A stretch of 64,000 nt of DNA from CAWULT01 sp963923455 (GTDB lineage Bacteria; Acidobacteriota; Vicinamibacteria; Vicinamibacterales; UBA2999). The stretch spans positions 7,301-71,300 of the forward strand of contig CAWULT010000008.1 in NCBI GenBank assembly GCA_963923455.1, read 5' to 3'. Shown in pieces: positions 49,892 to 58,589 of the stretch. Under the pieces are notes generated by a model, which was not told the DNA's origin, made no database searches, and worked only from the letters and a program-made list of their open reading frames with translations. Within the stretch, counting starts at the first letter, position 1, and each line of letters opens with the position of its first letter. A program made the translations under genes and the position numbers.

Positions 49892-50176
49892 TTACCTGGA
49901 TTGCGGGACGTAGCCCGGGGGCAGGCCGGCGTTGGCGCCGAAGAAGAAGTCCTCCATCTGGCGGGCGATGAGTTCCTGGGCCTCCTTCTGCCAGGGCATC
50001 AGGCGGTACTCGTTGAGGATCATCTTCTGCCGTTCTTCCCACATCTTCCACGCCTGCGCCGAGACGCTCTCGTAGATGCGTTGGCCGATCTCTCCCGGCC
50101 ACGGCGGCGCCTCGAGGCCCGGCAGATCCTGCTGCAGTTTCACGCAGTGCACCATTCGCGGAGTGTTGTCGCTCAT
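49892..50176 (-). CDS. yggX: Fe(2+)-trafficking protein YggX
   Basis: Small cytoplasmic protein (94 aa) of the YggX family, which protects iron-sulfur clusters against oxidants and helps iron delivery. Conserved parts: MVHCVKLQQDLPGLEAPPWP with the single Cys, GEIGQRIYESVSAQAWKMW, QKMILNEYRL and RQMEDFFFG. The start at 50176 is chosen since TAACAT ends seven bases before it; an ATG at 50185 overlaps that box. In one unit with the POT transporter. Confidence 0.93.
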   Translation of the reverse strand: MSDNTPRMVHCVKLQQDLPGLEAPPWPGEIGQRIYESVSAQAWKMWEERQKMILNEYRLMPWQKEAQELIARQMEDFFFGANAGLPPGYVPQSR

Positions 50177-50448
50177 GCCGTGCATGTTACCCAACTGGCG
50201 CCCCCGGGGACATCCCTTCGGCAGGGTCCGCCGTGTAAGCCCGGCGGGCCGGACTGTCAGGTTCCGCGTCAGTGCGCCTGTCCTTCCTGGCATCTCGGTC
50301 GGCGCGCATCCCGGCCTGGCGGGCCTTTTCGGCCCGCAACGGCCCCGGCGCCGCTGGCACAGCGCTTGAAACCACGGTGGCCGAGACAGGTGCATCACGG
50401 TCGTTTCCCTCGCCGGGGCGAGCGGTTGGACGACACAGGAGGCGAGCC
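50177..50448. other. 272-base divergent intergenic region
   Basis: Between yggX (-) and the KGG gene (+). It holds a 7-bp perfect hairpin (GCGGGCC / GGCCCGC, 50319-50337) and TTGAAA near 50366, a possible -35 for the KGG gene without a good -10. No gene seen. Confidence 0.4.
50184..50189 (-). promoter_or_regulatory. -10 box TAACAT of yggX, near-leaderless
   Basis: On the minus strand TAACAT is followed by seven bases and the yggX ATG at 50176. Confidence 0.45.
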
Positions 50449-50697
50449 ATGGAAGCAATGCAGAAGTCGACCCGCGGGTTCGGGTCGATGTCGGCGGACA
50501 AGCAGCGTGAGATTGCCAGCAAAGGGGGCCGGGCGGCCCACCTGAAGGGCACGGCTCACCAGTGGACGTCCGAAGAGGCGCGCGCGGCCGGGCGCAAGGG
50601 CGGCCAGATCAGCCGCGGCGGTCGTGGCCGGCTCACGGCGATCCAGCCGGTGGGAACGTCCATCGCGCCGGCCGCTCCACAGACGAGCGCCGAGTAA
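50449..50697 (+). CDS. KGG-motif stress protein
   Basis: Small basic protein (82 aa) with two KGG-type repeats: REIASKGGRAAHLKG and EARAAGRKGGQISRGG, preceded by STRGFGSMSADKQ. Proteins with this repeat (stress-induced KGG, GsiB-like) are small, disordered and made in general stress or stationary phase. A strong CAGGAGGCGAG site precedes the ATG at 50449. It stands alone and is followed directly by a large imperfect inverted repeat. Confidence 0.85.
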   Translation: MEAMQKSTRGFGSMSADKQREIASKGGRAAHLKGTAHQWTSEEARAAGRKGGQISRGGRGRLTAIQPVGTSIAPAAPQTSAE

Positions 50698-50706
50698 CGG
50701 TTCGTC

Positions 50707-50782
50707 GCAGCCCAGACCCATAGGCGTCAGGAGCCGGGTCGCCCCGGTCCCTGAATCCCCCACGCCTATCGGGGTGGGCTGC
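50707..50782. repeat. 76-base imperfect inverted repeat, REP-like or structured RNA
   Basis: Outer arms GCAGCCCA...ATAGGCGT (50707-50727) and ACGCCTAT...TGGGCTGC (50762-50782) pair as two 8-bp helices around a 5-base internal loop. The interior can fold again (CAGG..CCGGG with CCCGG..CCTG). It begins 10 bases after the KGG gene stop. It may be a repeated extragenic palindrome, a 3'-end structure or a terminator without T-run. Confidence 0.5.
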
Positions 50783-50906
50783 GCGGGCACGCGTGTGGCG
50801 TTCTGCCCCACGGGCGGGCCCGCATCGGACGTGCCCGACGGCTGCCACGCCGCGGCGCCCGGCCCGCCGCACCCTGCCATCCCACGAGCGATGCCTCCCG
50901 GGCAGC

Positions 50907-50912
50907 TATGAT
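50907..50912 (+). promoter_or_regulatory. -10 box TATGAT of the DUF4010 gene, near-leaderless
   Basis: TATGAT is followed by six bases and the ATG at 50919; no Shine-Dalgarno sequence can fit in a message starting there. Confidence 0.55.
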
Positions 50913-50918
50913 GGCCCC

Positions 50919-52163
50919 ATGACTGACGCCTCCGGCGTGGTCGGCATTCTGATCGCCAGCCTCGGCGGCGCCGCCATCGGCCTCGAGCGGCAATGGTCCG
51001 GTCATGCTGTCGGACCGAACGCTCGATTCGCCGGCATCCGCACGTTCACCCTCATGGGCGCGCTCGGCGGGATGTCGGGATGGCTCTGGAACGGCGGCTA
51101 CGGCCCGCTCGCCGTCGTCCTGCTGGCGGCTGCCGGCGCGATCGTGGCCACCGCCTACGTCACCGCGAGCCGGCACGGCGTCGACGCGACGACGGAGGTG
51201 GCGGCGCTCGTCGTGATCGGCGCGGGCGTCATCGCCGGCGTCGGGGCGTACTGGCTGTCCAGCGGAATCGTCGCGGTCACCGATTTGCTGCTCGTGGAGA
51301 AGTCGCGACTGCACGCCATGGCGGCGCGGATCGACGATGTCGGCCTGCGCGCGGGGGTGCGATTCGGCGTGATGGCGCTCGTCGTGCTGCCGCTGCTGCC
51401 CGAGGGGCCGTTCGGCCCGCTCGGCGGCGTGCGTCCCCGCGAGTTGTGGGCGCTCGTGCTGTTCTTCTCGGGGCTCAGCTTCGCCGGCTTCGTCGCGCGC
51501 CGGGTCGTGGGGCCCGCCCACGGCTACGTCGCCGCCGGCCTGCTCGGCGGCATGGTGTCGTCGACCAACGTGACGTTCACCTTCGCCCGGACGAGCCGCT
51601 CCGAGCCGGCCTTCAGCCGCGCGCTCGCGTTCGGCGCGGTTGCGGCCAACTCGATGCTCTATCCCCGCGTGCTGCTCGCGTCGGCGGTGCTGAATCCGGC
51701 GCTCTTCGTCCCGCTCGCGCCGCTGCTCGTCGCGCCGTGGGGGCTGGCGACGGCCGTGGCGGTGTGGGGCACGCGCCGCGTGCACGCCGATGGCGCCTCG
51801 GGCACGCCGCAGGGCCATCCGCTGCAACTGGTGGCGGCGCTGCAGATGGCGGCGATCTTCCAGGTCGTCCTGATCGTGGTGGACCTGGCGCGGCGCGCCT
51901 GGGGCGAGACGGGGCTCTTTGCGTCGGCCGCGGTGCTGGGCCTGACCGACGTGGACGCCCTGACGATGACGATGGCGCGCGGCCTGCCCGATGCGGTGCC
52001 GCTCGCGACGGCCGCGTTCGCGATCGCGCTCGGCGTCGTGTCGAACACGATCCTCAAGCTGGGCCTCGCCGTGGCACTGGGCGACGCGCGGTTCCGCCGG
52101 ATCACCGGCGCGACCCTGGCGGGCATGCTGCTCGTGGCGGGCGTGGCGCTGGCGCTGGGGTAG
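50919..52163 (+). CDS. MgtC/SapB and DUF4010 family membrane protein
   Basis: Integral membrane protein of 414 aa. The N-terminal part is MgtC-like (LIASLGGAAIGLERQW, AGIRTFTLMGALGGMSG, ASRHGVDATTEVAALVVIGAG) and the C-terminal part is DUF4010 (VGPAHGYVAAGLLGGMVSST, FGAVAANSMLYPRVLLASAVL, GLTDVDALTMTMARG). About 11-12 hydrophobic helices. MgtC relatives are linked to magnesium and membrane-potential homeostasis; the long form has no known function. Start set by the TATGAT box. It ends 9 bases before the stop of the convergent ExeA-like gene. Confidence 0.9.
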   Translation: MTDASGVVGILIASLGGAAIGLERQWSGHAVGPNARFAGIRTFTLMGALGGMSGWLWNGGYGPLAVVLLAAAGAIVATAYVTASRHGVDATTEVAALVVIGAGVIAGVGAYWLSSGIVAVTDLLLVEKSRLHAMAARIDDVGLRAGVRFGVMALVVLPLLPEGPFGPLGGVRPRELWALVLFFSGLSFAGFVARRVVGPAHGYVAAGLLGGMVSSTNVTFTFARTSRSEPAFSRALAFGAVAANSMLYPRVLLASAVLNPALFVPLAPLLVAPWGLATAVAVWGTRRVHADGASGTPQGHPLQLVAALQMAAIFQVVLIVVDLARRAWGETGLFASAAVLGLTDVDALTMTMARGLPDAVPLATAAFAIALGVVSNTILKLGLAVALGDARFRRITGATLAGMLLVAGVALALG

Positions 52164-52172
52164 CGGCGCCGT

Positions 52173-53765
52173 TCAGGGCTCGACCGCTGCCTGCCCGAGC
52201 CGCTGGGGCGCCGAGGGCTCGGCTGGCGGCGCGGGCCCCTCGGGTGCCTGCGGCACGTCCACGGGCGCGGGGCCAGGGGCGGCGTCCGGCCCGGCAGGCG
52301 GGACCGAGCGGGCGCGTTCGACGCCGATGACGGAAGGCGGGGGAGTCGTCATCAGGATGGCTGCGATCTCATCGAGCACAGACGCCGGGATCGCGCTCGT
52401 CGGGATCGCGACCAGCCGGGGCGTGGGCGCCGGCGGCAGCGCGGGCAGCGGCGCGTCGGGCAGCAGCGCGCGGCCGTCGAGTACACCGGACGTGCCGAGC
52501 GCGCCCGCGAGCGCCAGCACGTAGATCGACGCGCGCCACAGCTTCGTCAGCCATCCCTGTCGCGGCCCCGCCGTGCGACCGAGCGCCGGCACCGCCGGCT
52601 CGAACAGCATCGGGAGCTCTCGCGGGCGGTCGTGCGCGGGCGCCACGTCGGCGGCGGGCTCGCTCGCGAACGCGTCGAGCCCCGCGTCGCCCTCGGGCGT
52701 GTGGGCGACGACGCGGGGCTCGATGACCTCGCCCACCCGTGCCGTCACGGCCGGGGGGACGTCGACAGCGGCCATCGGTTCGACGGGGAGCGACACCGGG
52801 GCCGACCCGCGCGACGGCGTGAAGACAAGGGGCGACGCCTGGCGCTCGGCCGGAGGCGCCGGGGGCGCGTCGGCCACGGCTGGCAGGTCGAGGGCGTCGA
52901 GCGCGGCCGACACCTGGGCGGGGCCGATCGCCGCGATGCCGGCTGCATGCCCGTCCTCGAGCGCGCGATCGCAGATCTTGTTGATCAGCCGCGGCACGCC
53001 CCCCGAGGCGCGCCACACCGCGTCGAGCGCGTCGAGCGCGAACGTCACGCCGGACGGCGCGCCATGGGCAGCGACCGACAGCCGGTGCGACACGTAGGCG
53101 CGCACGCCGTCGGCGTCGAGGGGCGAGAGCTCGGCCCGCACCGAGACGCGTTGGTTCACCTGGCGCATCTCGGGCAGCGCCAGGTGCGCCCGGAACTCGG
53201 GCTGGCCGACGAGGACCACCTGCAGGAGCTTCTCGCCGGACTCGAGCTCCGTCAGGATACGGATCTCTTCGAGCACGGGCAGCGCGAGATTCTGCGCCTC
53301 GTCGACGACGACGACCGCGAAGGCGTCGAGGGGCGCGATCGAGCGGAGGAACTCGTACAGCAGGTGGCTCAGGTCCTGGCGGGACGATCCCTGCAGGCGG
53401 CCCGCCTTGATGTCGTCGGCCGACACGACGCCGAAGTCGACCAGCACCGCCTTCAGCAGGTCTTCGCGCGTGAGGAACGGGTCGGGCACGAAGGCGCTGA
53501 ACGTACGCCGGTCGAGCGCGTCGATCACGGCACGACAGACCGTCGTCTTGCCGGTGCCGACCTCGCCTGTGAGCACGATCAGGCCCTCGCGCCGCCGGAT
53601 GCCCGCCAGCAGCCGATCGAACGCGCGACGGTGCGTGGGGCTCCGGTACAGGAACTTCGGATTGGCCGAGAGGCTGAAGGGCTTCTCGGCGAGCCCGAAG
53701 TGCGGCTCGTAGGTCAGCGACGATACGGGCGTCGGCCGCGCGGGCGACCCGTCTGGCGTGTGCAT
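52173..53765 (-). CDS. ExeA/GspA-like AAA ATPase with membrane segment
   Basis: Protein of 530 aa. The N-terminal ~270 residues are an AAA domain of the ExeA/MSHA MshM type: FGLAEKPFSLSANPKFLYRS, Walker A TGEVGTGKTT, Walker B AVVVVDEAQNL, sensor VLVGQPEFRAHL and GGVPRLINKICDRAL. A long Ala/Pro-rich region follows, with one hydrophobic helix near residue 410 (ASIYVLALAGALGTSG) and a short periplasmic tail. ExeA with ExeB helps insert the type II secretion secretin into peptidoglycan. No secretion genes lie in this window. Confidence 0.88.
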   Translation of the reverse strand: MHTPDGSPARPTPVSSLTYEPHFGLAEKPFSLSANPKFLYRSPTHRRAFDRLLAGIRRREGLIVLTGEVGTGKTTVCRAVIDALDRRTFSAFVPDPFLTREDLLKAVLVDFGVVSADDIKAGRLQGSSRQDLSHLLYEFLRSIAPLDAFAVVVVDEAQNLALPVLEEIRILTELESGEKLLQVVLVGQPEFRAHLALPEMRQVNQRVSVRAELSPLDADGVRAYVSHRLSVAAHGAPSGVTFALDALDAVWRASGGVPRLINKICDRALEDGHAAGIAAIGPAQVSAALDALDLPAVADAPPAPPAERQASPLVFTPSRGSAPVSLPVEPMAAVDVPPAVTARVGEVIEPRVVAHTPEGDAGLDAFASEPAADVAPAHDRPRELPMLFEPAVPALGRTAGPRQGWLTKLWRASIYVLALAGALGTSGVLDGRALLPDAPLPALPPAPTPRLVAIPTSAIPASVLDEIAAILMTTPPPSVIGVERARSVPPAGPDAAPGPAPVDVPQAPEGPAPPAEPSAPQRLGQAAVEP

Positions 53766-53935
53766 GGCCAGTCAGGCTGTCGGTTCCGCGCGGCGCTGAC
53801 TTTACCGGGGCGTGAGGTGGCGCGCAGGGCTGCGCAACGGGGAAGCTGGCGCCCGGCCCGCGTACTGCGGGCGACCGCCGGGCCGAGCCCGTCGTACAAA
53901 CGCGGTAGGATGGCGCATCCGTTGAGGAGGGCTGC

Positions 53936-54871
53936 ATGAGGAGAGGATTCGTTCTGGGCGTCCTGGTCGTGGCGGGGACGCTGTCGATGTCGGTGGCCGC
54001 GCGGCAGCAGCCGCCGGGGGGAGGACAGGCTCCAGCGCGCGTCGTCGACGTGGAGAAGGTGCGCGACAACCTGTATCTGATGAAGGGCGGTGGCGGCAAC
54101 AGTGCCGTGTTCATCACCTCGACCGGCGTGGTCGTGGTCGACACCAAGAACCCGGGATGGGGGCAGCCGCTGATCGACAAGATCAGGACGGTGACCGACA
54201 AGCCGGTCACCACGATCATCAACACGCACACCCACGGCGACCACGTCAGTGGGAACGTGGAGTTCCCTGCGACGGTCGAGGTGGTCACGCACCAGAACAC
54301 CGCGAAGAACATGCAGGAGATGCGCGGCGCGACCGGTATCGCGGCGCCGGCCGGCGGCGCGACGAACATCTTCACCCAGAACGGCGGGCGCGGCCTGCCG
54401 AAGCGGACGTTCACGGACAAGATGACGATCGGCAAGGGAGCCGATCGCATCGAGCTGCGCTACTTCGGTCGCGGCCACACGAACGGCGACGCCTTCGTGA
54501 TCTTCCCGGCGATCCGCGCGATGCACGCCGGCGACATCTTCTCGGGCAAGAACATCCCGCTCATCGATGCCAACAACGGCGGCAGCGCCCTGGAGATTGG
54601 GGCTTCGCTCGAGAAGGCGGCCAAGAGCGTCAAGGACGTCGACGCCATCATCACCGGCCACAGCACGGTGATGACCATGGCCGACCTGCGCGAGTACGCC
54701 CAGTTCAACAGGGACTTCGCCGCCGAAGTCCAGGCCGCCAAGAAGGCCGGCAAGTCGGTCGACGAGATTGCGGGCACCTGGAAGATCCCCGCCAAGTACG
54801 CCGGCTACGCGGCACCGGCGGCTCCGAGGCTCAAGGCCAACGTGCAGATCGTCTTCGACGAGACGAAGTAG
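53936..54871 (+). CDS. Secreted MBL-fold metallo-hydrolase
   Basis: Exported protein of 311 aa with signal peptide (to SVAARQQ). Zinc ligands: INTHTHGDHVSGN (HxHxDH), FGRGHTNGDAFV, HAGDIFSGKNIP and ITGHSTVMT. The form resembles the subclass B1/B3-like periplasmic hydrolases common in Acidobacteria, with a C-terminal helical region (EYAQFNRDFAAEVQAAKKAG). Substrate unknown. GAGGAGGGCTGC is a strong ribosome binding site and TAGGAT at 53908 a candidate -10 box. A second protein of this fold lies at the left edge of the window, but they are not close relatives. Confidence 0.88.
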   Translation: MRRGFVLGVLVVAGTLSMSVAARQQPPGGGQAPARVVDVEKVRDNLYLMKGGGGNSAVFITSTGVVVVDTKNPGWGQPLIDKIRTVTDKPVTTIINTHTHGDHVSGNVEFPATVEVVTHQNTAKNMQEMRGATGIAAPAGGATNIFTQNGGRGLPKRTFTDKMTIGKGADRIELRYFGRGHTNGDAFVIFPAIRAMHAGDIFSGKNIPLIDANNGGSALEIGASLEKAAKSVKDVDAIITGHSTVMTMADLREYAQFNRDFAAEVQAAKKAGKSVDEIAGTWKIPAKYAGYAAPAAPRLKANVQIVFDETK

Positions 54872-54917
54872 GGGGCAGGCATTCCGGGCCGGCGGCGCTG
54901 CCGCCGGCCCGCGCCGT

Positions 54918-55637
54918 TCAGAGGTGGGCCTGAATGGCGTCCTTCGTCCGCTGCACCAGTTCGGGCAGCGTCTTCTCCGTGTAGCCCATCGTCTCGATCG
55001 GTTCGGACAGGATCACGTCGACGCGTCCGGGACGCGGGGCCAGCGTGGTCCGCGGCAGCAGCGCGAACGTGCCCCGGATGGTGACCGGCACGATCGGGAC
55101 GCCCGCCTTCATCGCAATCTTGAACGCGCCGGGGAGGAACGCCTGGAGCTGGCCGTCGTGCGTGCGGCTGCCCTCGGGGAACACCGCCAGCGAGCGCCCC
55201 TGCTGCACGCCCTCGATCACCCGTCGCAGGCTGAGCGCCGTCTTGCGCGGGTTGGAGCGGTCGATGGGGAAGTGCCCGGCCGTCCACAGGTGCCAGCCCA
55301 TGAACGGCACGTAGAACAGGCTCTTCTTGGCCATGATCCGGAACTGGTACGGCAGGTAGGCGAAGAGGGCCGGCGTGTCGATCAGGCTGGCGTGGTTGGC
55401 CATGTAGACGTACGGCCGGCCGGGCTTCACGTGCTCGACGCCGTGCACCGAGATGCGCGCGAAGATCGTCCATGCCACCAGCCGGCACCACCAGCGGGCG
55501 CACCAGTGCTGCAGTTCGCCCGTCCGGTCGAACGGCCACAGCAGCAGCGACAGCGTGGCCATCACCACCGTGTAGCAGTACCAGAGCAGGTTGGCGAACG
55601 GGGCCCAGAGGTAGACGAGAAGGGTGCGCAGCGCCAT
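54918..55637 (-). CDS. plsC: 1-acyl-sn-glycerol-3-phosphate acyltransferase
   Basis: Membrane-bound acyltransferase of 239 aa for phospholipid synthesis, adding the second acyl chain to lysophosphatidic acid. The N-terminus has hydrophobic helices (LLWYCYTVVMATLSLLLW). Catalytic motif I is ANHASLIDTP (HX4D), motif II about GHFPIDRSNPR, motif III VFPEGSRTHDG and motif IV VPIVPVTIRGT. Complete. It is convergent with the MBL hydrolase gene and lies downstream of the TonB receptor only by position, on the same strand with a 103-base gap on its upstream side. Confidence 0.92.
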   Translation of the reverse strand: MALRTLLVYLWAPFANLLWYCYTVVMATLSLLLWPFDRTGELQHWCARWWCRLVAWTIFARISVHGVEHVKPGRPYVYMANHASLIDTPALFAYLPYQFRIMAKKSLFYVPFMGWHLWTAGHFPIDRSNPRKTALSLRRVIEGVQQGRSLAVFPEGSRTHDGQLQAFLPGAFKIAMKAGVPIVPVTIRGTFALLPRTTLAPRPGRVDVILSEPIETMGYTEKTLPELVQRTKDAIQAHL

Positions 55638-55740
55638 GCGGGTCAGCGGCGTCGCGGGCGCCGCGCAGTGCGCATCGTAGCATCCCCGCGACGGCGCGTG
55701 CGGGCGTCGTTCGGGGCGCCCGCACGCCGCAGAGCAGGGA

Positions 55741-58164
55741 TCAGCGCCCGCCCAGCGTCACCGAGGCGCCGAATCGCGCCGTCAACGGGAGCGCCGGATA
55801 GCCGAACGACGCCTGGTAGTCCTGGTCGAAGAGGTTCTCGACGCTCATGTAGAGCGAGAGCCGCGTGTGTGCCCGGTACGCGGCGGCCAGGTCGACCTTC
55901 TGGTACGACGGTTCGAGGTTCGCGTTGGGCAGCAGCAGCGAGTTGCCGAAGTCCTGGTCGCTCAGGAAGGTGCTGCCGTCACGGCGGCCCGAGAAGTACG
56001 CCGACAGCGTGACGTCGACGGGCCCCTGCGTGTAGCTGCCCATCAGCGTGCCCGAATGGGTCGGCCGGCGGAACGGCCGTGCCCCGACCAGCGGCGCGAA
56101 GGCGCCGATGCGGATGCCAGGGAAGGCCGGGTTGATCGCGGGTGAGAGCGCGCTGCTGGCGAACGACTTGGTGACTTCAGCGTCGAGGAACGTGTAGGAG
56201 GCCATCACCCGCAGGCGCCGCGCGACGACGGCCTCGCCGGACGTCTCGATGCCGCGCGCGCCGAAGGACGACGAGTTGACGTAGGCGCCGAACTGCGCCG
56301 CCTGGACGGCCGCCGGTGGCACGCCCACCTGCGGCAGCACGTTGCGGCTGACGTACTCGATCAGATCGTCGAAGTGGTTGTCGAAGTAGGCGACGCGCAC
56401 GCGCGCGTGGCTGTCGGCGAACGCCTGTTCGACGCCGATGTCGACGCTGCGGCTGCGCTCGGGCCCGATCGGGTCCACGTCGGGGTGGGTGCCGGCCGGC
56501 AGCGCCTTGACGAGCTCGAACAGCGAGCTCTGCTGCTGGAACACCGACGGCGCCTTGATGCCCTTGCCCGCGTTGAACGTGACCTTCGTCTCGCCGACGG
56601 GGCCGCGGCCGGGGTTGCGCAGGTACGCGGCCACCGACACCCGTGGCGTCACGGCCGACTGGAACACGGCGTTGCGCTCGTAGCCCAGGCCGGCGCTGAC
56701 GTAGGTGCGGCCGTTGATGCTGCCACGGCCCTCGACGAACGCGCCGCCGTTCTTGCGCGTGGCCGTCGGATCGGCGTTCGGATCGGCGAACCCCTGCTCG
56801 CGCTCGAACCGGGCCCCGCCCGACAGGTGCAGGTCACCGACCACGCGGTACGTGGACTGGCCGGAGATCGTCTGACGCGCCGTCCGCGAGTCGAACCGCG
56901 ACGGGAAGCGGCCACCGTAGTCGAGGATGGCGCGGCCGGTGGCCGAATAGCCGTTGGCGCCGCGGATGGTCATCGTGCTGCCGAGGTAATTGGCGCCGAA
57001 CCCGAACGGATCGTAGGGCGTGCCGCTCGGCGTCGGATTCAGGTAGCCACTCGTCTGGTCGGTCACGCCGAAGCGGAGGGTGGATTGGAGGCGGTCGGTC
57101 CACTGCGAGCGCGCGGTGATGCCTCCGTAGGTCTGCCGCGAGGAAGACGACGAGTCGTCGGGCACGCCGTACAGCAGGATGGCGCTCGGGCTGCGGAACT
57201 CGCCGTCGAGGTGCCGCACGGTGCCGCTGACGTCGGTGCCGCCGCCCAGCGTCACGCCGAAGCGGCCGGCGTAGGTTTTGTTGGTGTACCCGTTGTTCGG
57301 CAGCTCGTTGTCGGTCCTGAAGTACGAGTACTCCGAGAAGTAGTCGACGCGCTTGATCGCCCCGCCCACCGACAGGTTGTTCTTGAACGTGCCGAGGTTG
57401 CCGCCGTCGATCGCGTACTGCACCTGCGGCACGCGGGTCCGGCCCCGCCGCGTCTCGATGCTGACCACGCCGGCGAGTGCGTCGGCCCCGTACATCACGC
57501 TGTTCGACTGCCGCAGCACCTCGATGCGGTCCACGCCCGTCGTCTGGATCTGCGAGAAGTCGAACGCGCCGCCGATGTCGTTGGCGACGATGCCGTCGAC
57601 GAGCACCTTGTTGAAGTTGGCGCTGCCGCCGCGCACGAACAGCGCCGACTGGCCGCCACGCGCGCCCGTCTGCTGCACCTGCGATCCAGGCACGAGCCGC
57701 AGCGCCTCCTGCAGGTCGGGCTTGTTCTGCCGCGCGAGCGTCTGTGCGTCGATCACGGTGACCGGAGCGCCGGTCTGCGACTCCGAGACCGCCGAGGCCG
57801 AGGCCGTGACCACGACGGCCTGCGTGAGGAGCCCCACTGGCAGCGTGAGGTTGACGCTGACGCGCGCGCCGCCCACGTAGACGGGCTCGGAGGTGAACGC
57901 CTCGAAACCCGGGGCGGTGCCGATCACCTGGTAGCGGCCCGGCTGCAGGCTCGCGAAGGTGTAGGTGCCGTCGCCGGCGCTGGTGGCTTCCGCGGCCTGC
58001 TGACCGTCGCGGACCAGCGTGAGCGCGGCGCCGGCGATGCGCCCGCCGAGCGGGTCGACGACGGCCCCCGTCACGGAGCCCTGCTGGGCCAGCGCCGGGG
58101 CGGGGACGAACGCCGCGGTCGCGAAGACCGCGAGCGCGATGGCGCGTTTCCACTGAACGATCAC
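55741..58164 (-). CDS. TonB-dependent receptor under a cobalamin riboswitch
   Basis: Outer-membrane receptor of 807 aa starting with GTG. Signal peptide to ALAQ (26), a carboxypeptidase-regulatory-like domain (28-110; GSVTGAVVDPLGGRIAGAAL), a TonB-box-like QAVVVTASA near 116, plug (125-235; LQEALRLVPGSQVQQTGARG, NKVLVDGIVANDIGG, VMYGADALAGVVSIETRRGR) and a 22-strand-type barrel. It ends GASVTLGGR, without the usual terminal aromatic residue. A cobalamin riboswitch sits upstream, so the likely substrate is B12 or another corrinoid, as for BtuB. GGGAG precedes the start. Confidence 0.92.
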   Translation of the reverse strand: MIVQWKRAIALAVFATAAFVPAPALAQQGSVTGAVVDPLGGRIAGAALTLVRDGQQAAEATSAGDGTYTFASLQPGRYQVIGTAPGFEAFTSEPVYVGGARVSVNLTLPVGLLTQAVVVTASASAVSESQTGAPVTVIDAQTLARQNKPDLQEALRLVPGSQVQQTGARGGQSALFVRGGSANFNKVLVDGIVANDIGGAFDFSQIQTTGVDRIEVLRQSNSVMYGADALAGVVSIETRRGRTRVPQVQYAIDGGNLGTFKNNLSVGGAIKRVDYFSEYSYFRTDNELPNNGYTNKTYAGRFGVTLGGGTDVSGTVRHLDGEFRSPSAILLYGVPDDSSSSSRQTYGGITARSQWTDRLQSTLRFGVTDQTSGYLNPTPSGTPYDPFGFGANYLGSTMTIRGANGYSATGRAILDYGGRFPSRFDSRTARQTISGQSTYRVVGDLHLSGGARFEREQGFADPNADPTATRKNGGAFVEGRGSINGRTYVSAGLGYERNAVFQSAVTPRVSVAAYLRNPGRGPVGETKVTFNAGKGIKAPSVFQQQSSLFELVKALPAGTHPDVDPIGPERSRSVDIGVEQAFADSHARVRVAYFDNHFDDLIEYVSRNVLPQVGVPPAAVQAAQFGAYVNSSSFGARGIETSGEAVVARRLRVMASYTFLDAEVTKSFASSALSPAINPAFPGIRIGAFAPLVGARPFRRPTHSGTLMGSYTQGPVDVTLSAYFSGRRDGSTFLSDQDFGNSLLLPNANLEPSYQKVDLAAAYRAHTRLSLYMSVENLFDQDYQASFGYPALPLTARFGASVTLGGR

Positions 58165-58277
58165 CGGAACTCCCTTCGGCCGTACGTGCGCCGACGTGCG
58201 TTGAGATCGGGCAGGTGCCAGGCGGACGGACGCCAGCAGGGGACACCACGAGCCGATGGCCGTGGCGCCGCGCAGCG

Positions 58278-58296
58278 TTTCTGTTGTCCGCAGAAA
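58278..58296 (-). terminator. Hairpin between riboswitch and receptor start
   Basis: Perfect 6-bp stem TTTCTG / CAGAAA with a 7-base loop, 20 bases beyond the B12 box. It may be part of the expression platform, although no T-run follows and the receptor start is still 113 bases away. Confidence 0.35.
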
Positions 58297-58313
58297 GGCA
58301 GCCGCACTCGTCC

Positions 58314-58484
58314 CTGGTAGGTCTCCTGGCTCGGAAGGAGCGGAACGTCCCCGCTGACCGCTTCGCCTTCCCCGGGCCCTGGGCGGGCCTGAGTGGATCG
58401 AAGCGGCTGCCCTTCACTCACAGTGGCGGAACCGCGCCGGATTCGCACCGGCTTCCCCGTTGTGCCGTCGCCGGCACCAAGGAC
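58314..58484 (-). promoter_or_regulatory. Cobalamin (AdoCbl-type) riboswitch
   Basis: On the minus strand all main conserved pieces are present in order: GGTGCCGGCGACGGCAC, GGGAAGCCGGTGCGAATCCG, GCGCGGTTCCGCCACTGT and, after a variable arm, the B12 box GAGCCAGGAGACCTACC (58332-58316). Binding of cobalamin normally shuts off expression, so the downstream TonB receptor should be made when B12 is scarce. TATAAC at 58496-58491 is a fitting -10 box. The leader from the B12 box to the receptor GTG is about 150 bases. Confidence 0.95.
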
Positions 58485-58573
58485 CCGTGAGTTATAGCAC
58501 CGGGGTTCGGAGGGCCACCCTGAAGAGTTCCTGAATTCTTCGTCAGGCGCGGATTCAGGTTCGCGTCGCCGGG

Positions 58574-58579
58574 TAGACT
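58574..58579 (+). promoter_or_regulatory. -10 box TAGACT of the PepSY gene, short leader
   Basis: TAGACT is followed by ten bases and the ATG at 58590. It lies 90 bases from the start of the divergent riboswitch transcript. Confidence 0.45.
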
Positions 58580-58589
58580 CGGGCGTCAC

